Below, piece by piece: positions 25,277 to 33,999 of a DNA stretch of 64,000 nucleotides (positions within the stretch are counted from its first letter, which is position 1; each line of letters starts with the position of its first letter). The stretch is from Desemzia incerta. GTDB taxonomy: Bacteria; Bacillota; Bacilli; Lactobacillales; Carnobacteriaceae. The stretch spans positions 124,001 through 188,000 of the forward strand of contig NZ_FOXW01000001.1 in the NCBI RefSeq assembly GCF_900115825.1, given 5' to 3'. The translations under genes were made by a program, and so were the position numbers. A model generated the notes under the pieces. That model saw nothing but the letters and a program-made list of their open reading frames with translations. It was not told the origin of the DNA and made no database searches.

Positions 25277-26359
25277 ATGGCTAATAATGATGGAATGAAT
25301 CATGCTCCAAAAGGAAAAGTAAATAGAGTTGTAAAAGAAGGCGAATTCAATTTTGCGGTAGCGGCTTTAGATCATGGGCACATTAATGGGATGACTAACG
25401 GACTACTTGAAGCAGGTGCTACTTTAAAATGGGTATACGATCCAGATGCAGAGAAAGTGGCTGCTTATAGAGAACAATTTCCGCAAGCACAAGTAGCGCA
25501 ATCATTGGAACAAATTTTAGAAGATTCAGATATTCATTTGGTAGCAGCAGCGGCTATTCCAAATAAACGTAGTGAACTTGGAAACCAAGTGATGAAAGCC
25601 GGAAAAGACTATTTTACCGATAAAACAGCGTTTACGACTTTGGATCAATTAGAAGAAACCAAACGTGTCGTTGCTGAAACGGGACAAAAATTCTGGATCT
25701 ATTTCAGTGAAAGATTGCACGTAGAAGGTGCTGTATTTGCTGGTCAATTGATCAAAGATGGTGCTATTGGAGAGGTGATCCAAGTAACTGGATTTGGTCC
25801 GCACCGCTTAGTCAAAGAAAAACGTCCAGATTAGTTCTTCAATAAAGAACAATACGGCGGTATTCTATGCGATATCGGCAGTCACCAAATCGAACAATTC
25901 TTATACTTTAGCGGAAATGAAGATGCAGAAATACTGCACAGTAAAGTTGGTAATTACGCAAACCCTGACACTCCAGAATTAGAAGATTATGGGGACGCTA
26001 CGCTGATCGGAGCGAATGGAGCTACATTTACCTTTAAAGTAGATTGGTTCACTCCAGACGGCTTGAATACCTGGGGAGATGGACGTGTGTTCATTACCGG
26101 GACAAAAGGGACAATTGAGGTCCGCAAATATATTGATGTGGCGCGTGAAGAAACAGGAGATCATTTATACTTGGTAACAGCTGAAGGAGAAAAGCATTAC
26201 TCTTTAGCTGGAGAAGTAGGATTCCCATTCTTTGGTGAAATGATTAAAGACTGCATCAATCGTACGGAACATGCAATGACTCAAGAACACATCTTTAAAG
26301 CACAAGAACTTTGCTTAAAAGCTCAAGAACAAGCTATGGTTATCCAATCTAGCATATAA
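25277..26359 (+). pseudogene. Gfo/Idh/MocA-family oxidoreductase interrupted by an in-frame TAG
   Basis: From the ATG at 25277 (AAGGGAAG upstream) the frame runs 185 codons to TAG at 25832-25834. It then continues in the same frame, without frameshift, for 174 more residues to 26359. The joined product is a 360-position Gfo/Idh/MocA protein. The N-terminal part has the Rossmann domain and DKTAFTTLDQ (the Lys motif); the C-terminal part has GGILCDIGSHQIEQFLYF. Flanking residues read KEKRPD-stop-FFNKEQYGG, where homologues usually have Trp, so a single TGG to TAG change is the simplest explanation. Nothing else is degraded, so the change is recent, suppressed, or a sequencing error. Confidence 0.88.
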
Positions 26360-26362
26360 CAA

Positions 26363-26401
26363 AAAAAGAGTTGGACGAGAATGCCTCGTCTAACTCTTTT
26401 T
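26363..26401. terminator. Terminator of the oxidoreductase operon
   Basis: AAAAAGAGTTGGACGAG (26363-26379) pairs with CTCGTCTAACTCTTTTT (26385-26401), with one G:T wobble. Confidence 0.92.
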
Positions 26402-26467
26402 GTATTTTAAATGATAGATTTTTATTGACGTAGAACTAATAAGATGTGTAGTAAATAAGTTTTTTAC

Positions 26468-27358
26468 TTAATTCACGTTCAACTTCTCTTCTAAACGGTC
26501 ATTGAAAATCAATGATATACCTTCTGCAACTCCATTTTCGCTGTTAGAAGATGTCAAGTACCTTGCTACTCGTTTTGCTTCTTCTGCGCCATTTTCCATA
26601 GCGAAACTGTATCCAGTGATTTCCAACATAGATAAGTCATTGATGTTATCCCCAAACGTCATCACATCTTCCAAATCGATATCCATTCTATCAGCCAGCT
26701 CGCGAACCGCAATGCCTTTTTGAGCTTCAATATGGTTGATCTCGATATTATTCTCAAAAGAAGAAGTGATGGCCAGATCACCAATCATATTTAATTCAGC
26801 TGAAATAGGATTTAGTGTTTTTGCACCATCTTGACTGAATGCAATAATTTTCAAGACATCTATCGTCTCATCTTCAATCAATTTATCATAATTATCGATG
26901 TAATGGATATTCATGATCTCCAAACGAGCTGCAGCTAATACGACAGCCATTTTATAGGTAGTATCAGGGTTCGTTTCAAAAAGCAAAGAAGCAACAGACT
27001 CGATACGTTTTGCTCTATTGTCTGAAAAGATTCCTTTACCGGTAGTGATCTCACAATACAAATTGTTCTCTCTGATAATTGTCAGGATTTTACGAGCTGT
27101 AGCTTTGTCGATGCCAGCCGTTTTTAAAATCGTTCCATGTTCATCATAAACTTGAGCACCATTTAAGGTTATGATCGGACAGTTCAATTCAACTTCTTCC
27201 AATAAAGGTTTAGCTTCCGTGTATCCACGTCCAGTAGCTACTACAAAAGGAATCCCTCTTTTTTCTGCTTCGCGAATTGCTGAAGCATTTGCTATCGAAA
27301 TCTGCATCTTTTCATTCAGCAATGTTCCATCCATATCCGATACGATCAATTTTACCAT
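26468..27358 (-). CDS. HAD-superfamily Cof-type phosphatase
   Basis: 296 residues. Motif I VSDMDGTLLN carries the nucleophile Asp and acid Asp. A Ser/Thr-type motif II region, a Cof-type (C2B) cap in the middle and motif IV MTFGDNINDLSMLE (GDxxND) complete the family. These enzymes dephosphorylate sugar phosphates, flavin or pyridoxal precursors; the substrate is not predictable. It is transcribed alone. Confidence 0.9.
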   Translation of the reverse strand: MVKLIVSDMDGTLLNEKMQISIANASAIREAEKRGIPFVVATGRGYTEAKPLLEEVELNCPIITLNGAQVYDEHGTILKTAGIDKATARKILTIIRENNLYCEITTGKGIFSDNRAKRIESVASLLFETNPDTTYKMAVVLAAARLEIMNIHYIDNYDKLIEDETIDVLKIIAFSQDGAKTLNPISAELNMIGDLAITSSFENNIEINHIEAQKGIAVRELADRMDIDLEDVMTFGDNINDLSMLEITGYSFAMENGAEEAKRVARYLTSSNSENGVAEGISLIFNDRLEEKLNVN

Positions 27359-27509
27359 TTTCCAGCCTCCAGAATTGTTTGATTACTTCCAGTTTAGCAT
27401 GACAAAGTCAAAATAGCACATTAAAATAAGGAGGGGTTATTTCTTGTGAAAGAAAAACAACTCTTGTAGGATAAAGACAGGATAATAGAGATAGAAAAGA
27501 GGAATAAAT

Positions 27510-28205
27510 GTGACGATTCCAGTTGAAAACGATTGGGCACCTATTTTAAAAGAAGCTAGTGAGACTACTAGTTACCAACAATTGAGAGAATTTTTAAAAA
27601 AAGAATACGAAACAGAGACTATTTACCCAGAAAAAGAAAATATCTGGCAAGCATTCGAATGGACGCCTTACAGCAAAGTCAAAGCTGTCATTTTGGGACA
27701 AGACCCTTACATTCGAGAAAACCAAGCACACGGACTGAGCTTTTCTGTAAAACCGGGGGTAAAAGTACCGCCTTCGTTAAAAAACATCTATAAAGAATTG
27801 GAATCCGACTTGGGGTATCCACCTGTAGATCATGGGTATTTAAAATCTTGGGCAGAGGAAGGAGTATTGTTGCTGAATACTGTACTGACTGTTAGAGAAG
27901 GTCTGTCTCATTCTCACAAAGGAAAAGGTTGGGAAGCGTTGACTGATTTTGTGATTCAAAAGCTGAATGAACGAGAAGAGCCGATTGTGTTTATTTTATG
28001 GGGAAATCCTTCTATCAAAAAAAGAACGTTGATTGATGAGACGAAACACATTGTTTTAACATCGCCGCATCCAAGTCCTTTATCCGCCAGAAGAGGTTTT
28101 TTTGGAACTAAACCGTTTTCTAAAACGAACGAAGCTTTGATACAAAGCGGACAGGAACCGATCAATTGGAAATTGCCTGTTGCAGCAAAAGAAACGACAC
28201 CGTGA
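27510..28205 (+). CDS. ung: Uracil-DNA glycosylase, with a variant water-activating loop
   Basis: 231 residues from a GTG at 27510; AGAGGAAT precedes it and the nearby ATG (27508) runs into TGA. Family 1 UDG: the catalytic loop reads GQDPYIRENQAHG (63-75) with Asp65 and Tyr67, the intercalation motif is HPSPLSARRGF (His187), and LLNTVLTVREG is the uracil-specificity strand. The position normally His in GQDPYHGP is Ile68 here, and Gly-Pro is Arg-Glu. The enzyme removes uracil from DNA to start base-excision repair. It precedes pta but has a separate promoter region. Confidence 0.93.
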   Translation: MTIPVENDWAPILKEASETTSYQQLREFLKKEYETETIYPEKENIWQAFEWTPYSKVKAVILGQDPYIRENQAHGLSFSVKPGVKVPPSLKNIYKELESDLGYPPVDHGYLKSWAEEGVLLLNTVLTVREGLSHSHKGKGWEALTDFVIQKLNEREEPIVFILWGNPSIKKRTLIDETKHIVLTSPHPSPLSARRGFFGTKPFSKTNEALIQSGQEPINWKLPVAAKETTP

Positions 28206-28341
28206 AACTGTAATAGTTTTATCCTATAAATAAAAGTTATTTGTGTAATAAGTATAAAAGATAGTTGAAACAACTGTATTTTTTCGTGATATAGTAGTAT
28301 CATAGAAACTGTAGTATAAAACGATGTTGGAGGGAATTAGA

Positions 28342-29316
28342 TTGGAACTATTTGAAAGTTTAAAATCCAAAGTTTTAGGAAAAAATGTGCGCGTGGTTTT
28401 TCCAGAAGGAACTGAACCTCGTATTTTAGGAGCAGTTGTACGTTTACAAGCTGAAAACCTAGTACACCCAGTACTTTTAGGAAACGTTGAGGAAATCAAA
28501 CAATCGGCTAAAGATCATGGATTTGATGTTGAAAATATCGAGATCATCGATCCAAGCAGCTATGGCGAAATGGAAGAAATGGTAGCAGCCTTTGTAGAAC
28601 GTCGTAAAGGAAAAGCAACTGAGGAACAAGCTCGCGAAATCTTGAAAGACGAAAACTACTTCGGAACAATGTTGACTCATATGGACAAAGTAGACGCTCT
28701 TGTAAGTGGAGCTGTTCACTCAACTGGAGACACTGTTCGTCCAGCATTGCAAATCATCAAAACTAAACCAGGCGTTAGCCGTACAAGTGGTGCGTTTATC
28801 ATGATGCGTGGCCGTGGACAAGAAAAATACTTGTTCTCTGACTGTGCAATCAACGTGAACCCTTCTGCACAAGAGTTAGCTGAGATCGCTGTTGAAAGCG
28901 CTAAAACGGCGGAAATGTTCGATATCGATCCTAAAGTAGCTTTGTTGAGCTTCTCAACTAAAGGTTCTGCTAAAGCTGAAGAAGTTACAAAAGTAGCTGA
29001 AGCAACAAGAATCGCTAAAGAACTGGCTCCACAATACGAAATCGATGGAGAGATGCAATTTGATGCAGCTTTCGTTAAATCTGTAGCAGATCAAAAAGCA
29101 CCAGGTTCAAACGTTGCTGGAGAAGCTTCAGTATTCGTATTCCCAGAATTGCAATCAGGAAACATCGGTTACAAGATCGCTCAACGTTTTGGAAACTTTG
29201 AAGCTATTGGACCAATCTTGCAAGGACTAAATAAACCAATCTCTGATCTTTCTCGTGGATGTAACGAAGAAGATGTTTACAAAACAGCGATCATCACAGC
29301 TAACCAAGCTCTATAA
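28342..29316 (+). CDS. pta: Phosphate acetyltransferase
   Basis: I start at the TTG at 28342, because GGAGGG (28328-28333) is correctly spaced and the product begins MELFESLKSKVLG like known Pta proteins; the ATG at 28324 lies before the ribosome site. This gives 324 residues. Conserved blocks include VVFPEGTEPRILGAVVRLQ, GAVHSTGDTVRPALQ and the CoA/Pi region PSAQELAEIAVESAKTAEMF. It converts acetyl-CoA and phosphate to acetyl phosphate, feeding ATP formation by acetate kinase (not in the window). Codon use looks highly expressed. Confidence 0.96.
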   Translation: MELFESLKSKVLGKNVRVVFPEGTEPRILGAVVRLQAENLVHPVLLGNVEEIKQSAKDHGFDVENIEIIDPSSYGEMEEMVAAFVERRKGKATEEQAREILKDENYFGTMLTHMDKVDALVSGAVHSTGDTVRPALQIIKTKPGVSRTSGAFIMMRGRGQEKYLFSDCAINVNPSAQELAEIAVESAKTAEMFDIDPKVALLSFSTKGSAKAEEVTKVAEATRIAKELAPQYEIDGEMQFDAAFVKSVADQKAPGSNVAGEASVFVFPELQSGNIGYKIAQRFGNFEAIGPILQGLNKPISDLSRGCNEEDVYKTAIITANQAL

Positions 29317-29348
29317 TCTGCTGTTGTTCACTTTAAAATGGACAGACT

Positions 29349-29377
29349 AAAAAGGCGCTCTTAGGAGCGTCTTTTTT
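29349..29377 (+). terminator. pta terminator
   Basis: AAAAAGGCGCTC-TTAG-GAGCGTCTTTTTTT, with one G:U pair. Confidence 0.92.
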
Positions 29378-29487
29378 TATGGGCTGATTTTGAATTCAAT
29401 CGGGTTCGTTTTTCGAAAGTAAAAGACTTCTTTTGGAATCAATGTTAAAATAATCCATAAATACTTGTCTAAAGAAAGGTGAGTTTG

Positions 29488-29961
29488 ATGCTGACATTTT
29501 ACGCAAAAGACGAACAAGAAACGAAAAACATCGCAGCAAGCTTAGCAAAACTGTTGAATGCTGGGGATGTTGTATTGCTGGAAGGAAATCTAGGTGCTGG
29601 AAAAACAACCTTCACTAAAGGATTAGCTGAAGGATTGGGCATTAAAAGAGTCATCAAAAGCCCTACCTATACATTGATTCGCGAATATGATGAGGGACGA
29701 GTGCCTCTTTACCACATGGATGTTTATCGTTTAGAAGAAACTGGTGGTACAGATCTAGGTTTAGAAGAATATTTTGAAGGAGAAGGCGTCTCTGTGATTG
29801 AATGGGCCACGTTTATCCCTGAAGATATTCCAGAACAGCATTTAGAAGTCCAACTAAAACCAGTAGGGGAAGAGCTGATGGAACGTAAAATCACTTTTAT
29901 CCCAAAAGGTGAACGCTATGAAGCTTTGATTGAAGAGTGGAAACAACTAGAAGGAGAATAG
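29488..29961 (+). CDS. tsaE: tRNA threonylcarbamoyladenosine ATPase TsaE
   Basis: 157 residues from the ATG at 29488 (AAAGGTGAG just upstream; the GTG at 29479 lies in that site). Walker A GNLGAGKTTFTKG, switch region SPTYTLIREYDEG and Walker B-like HMDVYRLEE are intact. TsaE works with TsaB and TsaD to make the universal t6A37 modification of ANN-decoding tRNAs; those partners are not in the window. It is followed 3 bp later by a GNAT gene in the same operon. Confidence 0.94.
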   Translation: MLTFYAKDEQETKNIAASLAKLLNAGDVVLLEGNLGAGKTTFTKGLAEGLGIKRVIKSPTYTLIREYDEGRVPLYHMDVYRLEETGGTDLGLEEYFEGEGVSVIEWATFIPEDIPEQHLEVQLKPVGEELMERKITFIPKGERYEALIEEWKQLEGE

Positions 29962-29964
29962 TGT

Positions 29965-30510
29965 ATGGGAGAAAAAGTAGATGTGGTCATCAGAGAAGCT
30001 GTTCCAAAAGACGCGGAAGGCATCTTAGCCCATTTAAGCAGCACAGCTCTTGAAACCGGGTATATGACGATGGGAGAAGAAGGCCCAGGCATTACAGTAG
30101 AAGAAGAACAAGAACAATTGGCCAAACTGTATGAGTCGGATAATAACGTTTTGCTGGTAGCCTTGATCGACGGGAAAATCGTGGGTACGGCTTCTATCCA
30201 TGGTTCTTCAAGTCCAAAACTGAAGCATATCGGGGAAGTAGGAATTGTGATTGCAAAAGAGTATTGGGGCTTTGGATTAGGAACGACGATGATGGAAGAA
30301 TTGATTTACTGGGCAAATGAGCAGTCAAAACTCAAACGTCTGGAACTGACTGTACAAGCCAGAAATAAAAAGGCTCGTCATTTGTATGAAAAATTAGGAT
30401 TTCAATTAGAAGCTATTATGCCGCGCGGAGTAAGAGACAATGGAGAGTATTTAGATGTTTGCTTGATGAGTATGATGATTGGTGAAATAGACGAAACTAG
30501 TCGTACATAA
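29965..30510 (+). CDS. GNAT-family N-acetyltransferase, downstream of tsaE
   Basis: 181 residues. Acetyl-CoA loop VIAKEYWGFGLGTTMMEEL and C-terminal motif NKKARHLYEKLGFQLEAIMPRGVRDNGEYLDVCLMS are typical of the RimJ/RimL-like GNATs. It starts three bases after tsaE, overlapping its ribosome site AAGGAGAAT, so the pair is translationally linked. Operon position hints at a link to translation, but RimI identity is not supported: the sequence is closer to YhhY/SpeG-like acetyltransferases. Substrate unknown. Confidence 0.85.
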   Translation: MGEKVDVVIREAVPKDAEGILAHLSSTALETGYMTMGEEGPGITVEEEQEQLAKLYESDNNVLLVALIDGKIVGTASIHGSSSPKLKHIGEVGIVIAKEYWGFGLGTTMMEELIYWANEQSKLKRLELTVQARNKKARHLYEKLGFQLEAIMPRGVRDNGEYLDVCLMSMMIGEIDETSRT

Positions 30511-30616
30511 GACTTGGTTTTAGCAAAAGAAAAAAGCAAAGATTTACTGCAAGCTACTGTGCATCACTGAGGTATAAACATTAGGCAATGCAGATACAGA
30601 TGATAAGAGGGATAAC

Positions 30617-31360
30617 ATGAAAAATATTAAAATGAAGATCGAGTACGATGGCGGCAGATACTTAGGCTGGCAAAGACTGAGTAATTCAGATAAAACGATT
30701 CAAGGGAAAATAGAAAACATCTTAACAAACATGACAGGAACGAAAGTGGAGATCATCGGATCAGGACGTACGGATTCGGGGACACATGCTAAGGGACAGA
30801 TAGCTAATTTTAAGACAGATTCGACTATGGCTTTTACAGACATGCTGGACTATCTTAATCGTTATCTACCACAGGATATTGTCGTAAAGAAACTAGAAGA
30901 AGTACCTGAAAGATTTCACGCACGATATAATGCGGTTGGAAAGACTTACAGTTATCGCATATGGAATAATACGATCCCATCGGCATTTGAGCGTAATTAC
31001 AGCTATCAGTATCCAGATAAACTAGATATCGATAAGATGAATGAAGCGTGCGAAAAACTGATAGGTACACATGACTTTATCGGTTTTTCTTCTCTTAAGA
31101 AGTCTAAAAAATCAACTGTCAGAACGATTGACGAAATCAAGATTCAAAGAGAAGGCAACATCATCCGCTTTACCTTCACGGGAAATGGTTTTTTGCATAA
31201 AATGGTCAGAATTATTATGGGAACTCTTTTGGACATTGGAGCCGGAGTGATGGAATCGGAATATATAGATACCATCTTTAAAAGCGGCGTCAGAAGCCAA
31301 GCTGGCGAGACAGTGCCCGCTCAAGGATTGTTCTTAGAAGAAGTTTATTACACTAAATAA
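30617..31360 (+). CDS. truA: tRNA pseudouridine(38-40) synthase TruA
   Basis: 247 residues. The catalytic Asp53 is in GSGRTDSGTHAKGQ, the family signature. IEYDGGRYLGWQR opens the first RNA-binding domain and GFSSLKKSKKSTVRTI lies in the second half. The enzyme isomerises uridines at 38-40 of the anticodon stem. It stands alone here, not behind the ecfA-ecfT transporter genes where truA usually sits in Lactobacillales, so it may be a second copy. AGAGGGAT precedes the ATG, and a terminator follows. Confidence 0.93.
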   Translation: MKNIKMKIEYDGGRYLGWQRLSNSDKTIQGKIENILTNMTGTKVEIIGSGRTDSGTHAKGQIANFKTDSTMAFTDMLDYLNRYLPQDIVVKKLEEVPERFHARYNAVGKTYSYRIWNNTIPSAFERNYSYQYPDKLDIDKMNEACEKLIGTHDFIGFSSLKKSKKSTVRTIDEIKIQREGNIIRFTFTGNGFLHKMVRIIMGTLLDIGAGVMESEYIDTIFKSGVRSQAGETVPAQGLFLEEVYYTK

Positions 31361-31410
31361 TACTAGTTTTACTGCTCTTTCTGTAACCAACATGCTATAA
31401 AGATTTCCGT

Positions 31411-31438
31411 ACTCTCTCTTTAATAGAGAGAGTTTTTT
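31411..31438 (+). terminator. truA terminator
   Basis: ACTCTCTCT-TTAAT-AGAGAGAGT followed by seven T. Confidence 0.9.
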
Positions 31439-31639
31439 TGTACAAAAAAATGACAAAAATTTTATGAAAAAAAGGATTGTTTCTTAGTCTTTTACCGTAT
31501 ATAATTTGATTTGCCGCAAAGATGAAGGGAACTACATAACCAAAAACTTGATCCTATAGAGTAGACAGACTAGATGGTTCGAATTGGACTTGCGAGTAGA
31601 AGATAGGTTGACGAAAGTCACAAAAAAGGAGAATTAAAA

Positions 31640-32167
31640 TTGTTAAACGTAACCTATATTATGCCAAAAACTGGTATTCGCAAAGCTGCTCTTTCAGATT
31701 TACCAGACATAGTAAGAATTTATAATGACGCTGTTTCGTTAGGCGGAATTACTTGCGACATTGATCTATTCACGACAGAAGAAAGAGTTCCTTGGTTTGA
31801 ATCGCATCAATCCAGTGAATATCCATTGTTTGTCTATGAAGTGGATGGAGATATTGCAGGATACAGCCATTTAAGTGCTTATCGAGCTGGAAGAAGAGCG
31901 GTAGAAAAAGTAACTGAGATCAGTTACTACGTAAATAAACAGTACCGCAAACAAGGAATCGGATCTCTTCTGGTCAGTCATACAATCAATCAAGCTATAG
32001 AGATAGGATACGAACAGATCATTGCAATGATCGTAGAAGGAAATCAAGGAAGCGAAAATATGCTTTTGAAACATGGATTCTGTCAATGGGGACGTATGCC
32101 TAAAGTAGCCGTATTCAATGGAAACAGACATGATCATATCTATTATGGGTTAGATTTGATGAATTAG
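31640..32167 (+). CDS. GNAT-family N-acetyltransferase (phosphinothricin-acetyltransferase-like)
   Basis: 175 residues from a TTG with AAGGAG eight bases upstream; an internal ATG at 31661 is the alternative. Sequence GIRKAALSDLPDIVRIYNDAV, GYSHLSAYRAGRRAVEKVTEISYYV and QYRKQGIGSLLVSH is characteristic of the Pat/YncA group, which acetylates amino-group-containing small molecules such as methionine sulfoximine. It is monocistronic. The upstream 279 bp holds the truA terminator and nothing else I recognise. Confidence 0.85.
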   Translation: MLNVTYIMPKTGIRKAALSDLPDIVRIYNDAVSLGGITCDIDLFTTEERVPWFESHQSSEYPLFVYEVDGDIAGYSHLSAYRAGRRAVEKVTEISYYVNKQYRKQGIGSLLVSHTINQAIEIGYEQIIAMIVEGNQGSENMLLKHGFCQWGRMPKVAVFNGNRHDHIYYGLDLMN

Positions 32168-32175
32168 ATGTAGAG

Positions 32176-32212
32176 AACTCTTACGCTGAAAATTAAAGCG
32201 TAAGAGTTTTTT
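32176..32212 (+). terminator. Terminator after the GNAT gene
   Basis: AACTCTTACGCT pairs with AGCGTAAGAGTT, then a T-run. Confidence 0.9.
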
Positions 32213-32279
32213 GTTTTTTATTGACTATTTCTTAATCTTTGTTATACTTATTATATAACAAGTGGAAGGGTGATGAAAA

Positions 32280-32666
32280 ATGATTATCGAAATCAATCCT
32301 CATGATGAAACACCTATCTACACGCAATTGATGTATCAGATCAAAAAAAATATTATTCTGGATCGACAATCAGTAGAGGATGGATTGCCGAGTGTTCGAA
32401 GTCTGGCAAGCGACTTGGGAATCAATATGCATACTGTAAACAAAGCATACAACCTGTTAGTAGATGAAGGCATGCTGATCAAAAGCAAAAGAGGGTATTT
32501 TATTCAAGATAGAGCTACTATGAAGCCGCATGATAATGTGAAACAAGCGATGTTGGAAAAGTTGTCACAAGTCCAAATCGATGCGGAAATTTATGGTGTG
32601 TCTGAACAACTGATTGAAGAATGGTTGACGGATATCAAAAAGCAATTGAAAGGTGAGGTGAAATAA
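32280..32666 (+). CDS. GntR-family regulator, YtrA/YhcF type
   Basis: 128 residues. An N-terminal GntR winged helix (DETPIYTQLMYQIKKNIIL to GYFIQDRAT) is followed by only ~40 residues, the short C-terminal dimerisation helix of the YtrA subfamily. Such regulators usually repress their own operon, which encodes membrane or ABC-transport functions. Here the next gene, 1 bp away, is a DUF1648 membrane protein. A candidate promoter lies in the ~70 bp upstream (TTGACT near 32220, TATACT near 32242). GGAAGGGTG is the ribosome site. Confidence 0.88.
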   Translation: MIIEINPHDETPIYTQLMYQIKKNIILDRQSVEDGLPSVRSLASDLGINMHTVNKAYNLLVDEGMLIKSKRGYFIQDRATMKPHDNVKQAMLEKLSQVQIDAEIYGVSEQLIEEWLTDIKKQLKGEVK

Positions 32667-32667
32667 C

Positions 32668-33807
32668 ATGTGGCTATTTTATAGTATAATGATAGGTATT
32701 TTTCTGATTTTAGGTTTTGTCAACGGATTGACTCCTTACTATAGCAGGAGAGGGACACCCTTTGGGATAACCGTTCCAAGTTCTCACCAACAAGATTCGT
32801 TTATTCAAATGCGAAAGAAAAGATTTTTCATCCAAAATGTTCTGCTGAGTATTCTTTTATCTATACCTATTGTGTTCTTTTCCAATTTTGAAGATCAAAC
32901 TGCACAAGACATGTGGAGTGGTGTCTATGTAATAGGTGCTATGTTGGTGTTTTTTGTACTAACTTTTGTATTGTATCTGAAAAACAGAAAAGCTATCCAA
33001 CTGTGGAAAAAAGAAGAGCAGATTATTGTAGAAATTAAAAAAGAACGTATTGTGGTGGATACCAACTATCATAGAGACCTTAACGCCGTTTCTACTCGAA
33101 CCATAGTCATTGTCCAATTAGTAATCGTCTTGATATCGGTTGCTGTAATAGGGTTCTTTTATGATCGGATTCCAAATCAATTCCCAATTCATTGGAATAG
33201 TCAAAATATTCCGGATCGGTCAGTAGAAAAGTCGCCATTATCAGTTATGATGATGCCTACAATGCAATTGTTGATGATACCAGTTTTAGCTTTCAGCCAT
33301 TATGCTTTTATCAAATCAAAACAAAAATTACTAGCAAATTATCCTCAAATCACGAGCTATCAAAGCAAAAAGTTTCGTCGAGCTTGGTCCATCAACTTTT
33401 TAGTAACCTCAATAGCTACACAATTGTTATTGACATCGACGAATTTCTTTTCTCTGTTTTTCGCGGAAGATATGGCTTTTGGATGGATGGGACTATTGAT
33501 TGGCCTATTCATCTTCGGTATTGTGGGTTATAGCTCATTCTTAACATGGAAATATGGGCAAGGCGGAGAAAAGCTGGTCTTTTCGGAAATAGACGAGCCG
33601 GTAGAAGAAGTGACAGAAGTAGATGAAGAAAAGTATTGGAAATTAGGCGTCTTTTATTATAATCCAGATGATCCGTCTATTTTTGTAGAAAAAAGATTCG
33701 GTATCGGCAGTACAATCAACTTGGCGAGATGGCAATCTTGGGCTTGTATTACTGGATTAGTACTTTTTTGTATTTTTCTTGGAGTTATTCCATTGCTTAT
33801 GGAATAA
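32668..33807 (+). CDS. DUF1648/DUF5808 multi-pass membrane protein
   Basis: 379 residues with about eight hydrophobic segments. The DUF1648 signature FYDRIPNQFPIHWNSQNIPDR lies between membrane segments (~173-193). A DUF5808 segment KYWKLGVFYYNPDDPSIFVEK (~325-345) lies near the C-terminus. It overlaps the control region of the YtrA-type regulator gene, so the two are one operon. Related B. subtilis proteins (YcnJ/YhdI-like neighbours, SdpI-type) respond to envelope or peptide stress, but no such role is shown for this group. Function unknown. Confidence 0.82.
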   Translation: MWLFYSIMIGIFLILGFVNGLTPYYSRRGTPFGITVPSSHQQDSFIQMRKKRFFIQNVLLSILLSIPIVFFSNFEDQTAQDMWSGVYVIGAMLVFFVLTFVLYLKNRKAIQLWKKEEQIIVEIKKERIVVDTNYHRDLNAVSTRTIVIVQLVIVLISVAVIGFFYDRIPNQFPIHWNSQNIPDRSVEKSPLSVMMMPTMQLLMIPVLAFSHYAFIKSKQKLLANYPQITSYQSKKFRRAWSINFLVTSIATQLLLTSTNFFSLFFAEDMAFGWMGLLIGLFIFGIVGYSSFLTWKYGQGGEKLVFSEIDEPVEEVTEVDEEKYWKLGVFYYNPDDPSIFVEKRFGIGSTINLARWQSWACITGLVLFCIFLGVIPLLME

Positions 33808-33831
33808 GATTTATACGAGGTTTTACCTTAG

Positions 33832-33866
33832 AGCATTCATTGCGACCGCGCGGTGAATGCTTTTTT
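33832..33866 (+). terminator. Terminator of the GntR/DUF1648 operon
   Basis: AGCATTCA (33832-33839) pairs with TGAATGCT (33854-33861) around a GC-rich inner region, then six T. Confidence 0.88.
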
Positions 33867-33965
33867 GGTTATATGGATTCAATTGGTTTAGTAAATCTTT
33901 TACTTTTTATAAGTGTTGTTTTTTGTATTTAAGAATTAAAAAAAGTTATAATAAATGTGCAATAA

Positions 33966-33979
33966 TGAAACCGATTTCT
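33966..33979 (+). promoter_or_regulatory. Weak cre-like site upstream of the aldo/keto reductase
   Basis: TGAAACCGATTTCT matches TGWAARCGYTWNCW at 12 of 14. It lies 21 bp before the ATG. Confidence 0.4.
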
Positions 33980-33999
33980 AACAACTGGAGGATGATACT

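Noticed and set aside
25832-25834. Pyrrolysine or programmed read-through of TAG
   Set aside because: No Pyl genes are seen and homologues have Trp here; a point mutation is simpler. Not excluded.
33729-33932. 67-codon frame overlapping the DUF1648 gene
   Set aside because: Shadow frame of the membrane protein, crossing its terminator.
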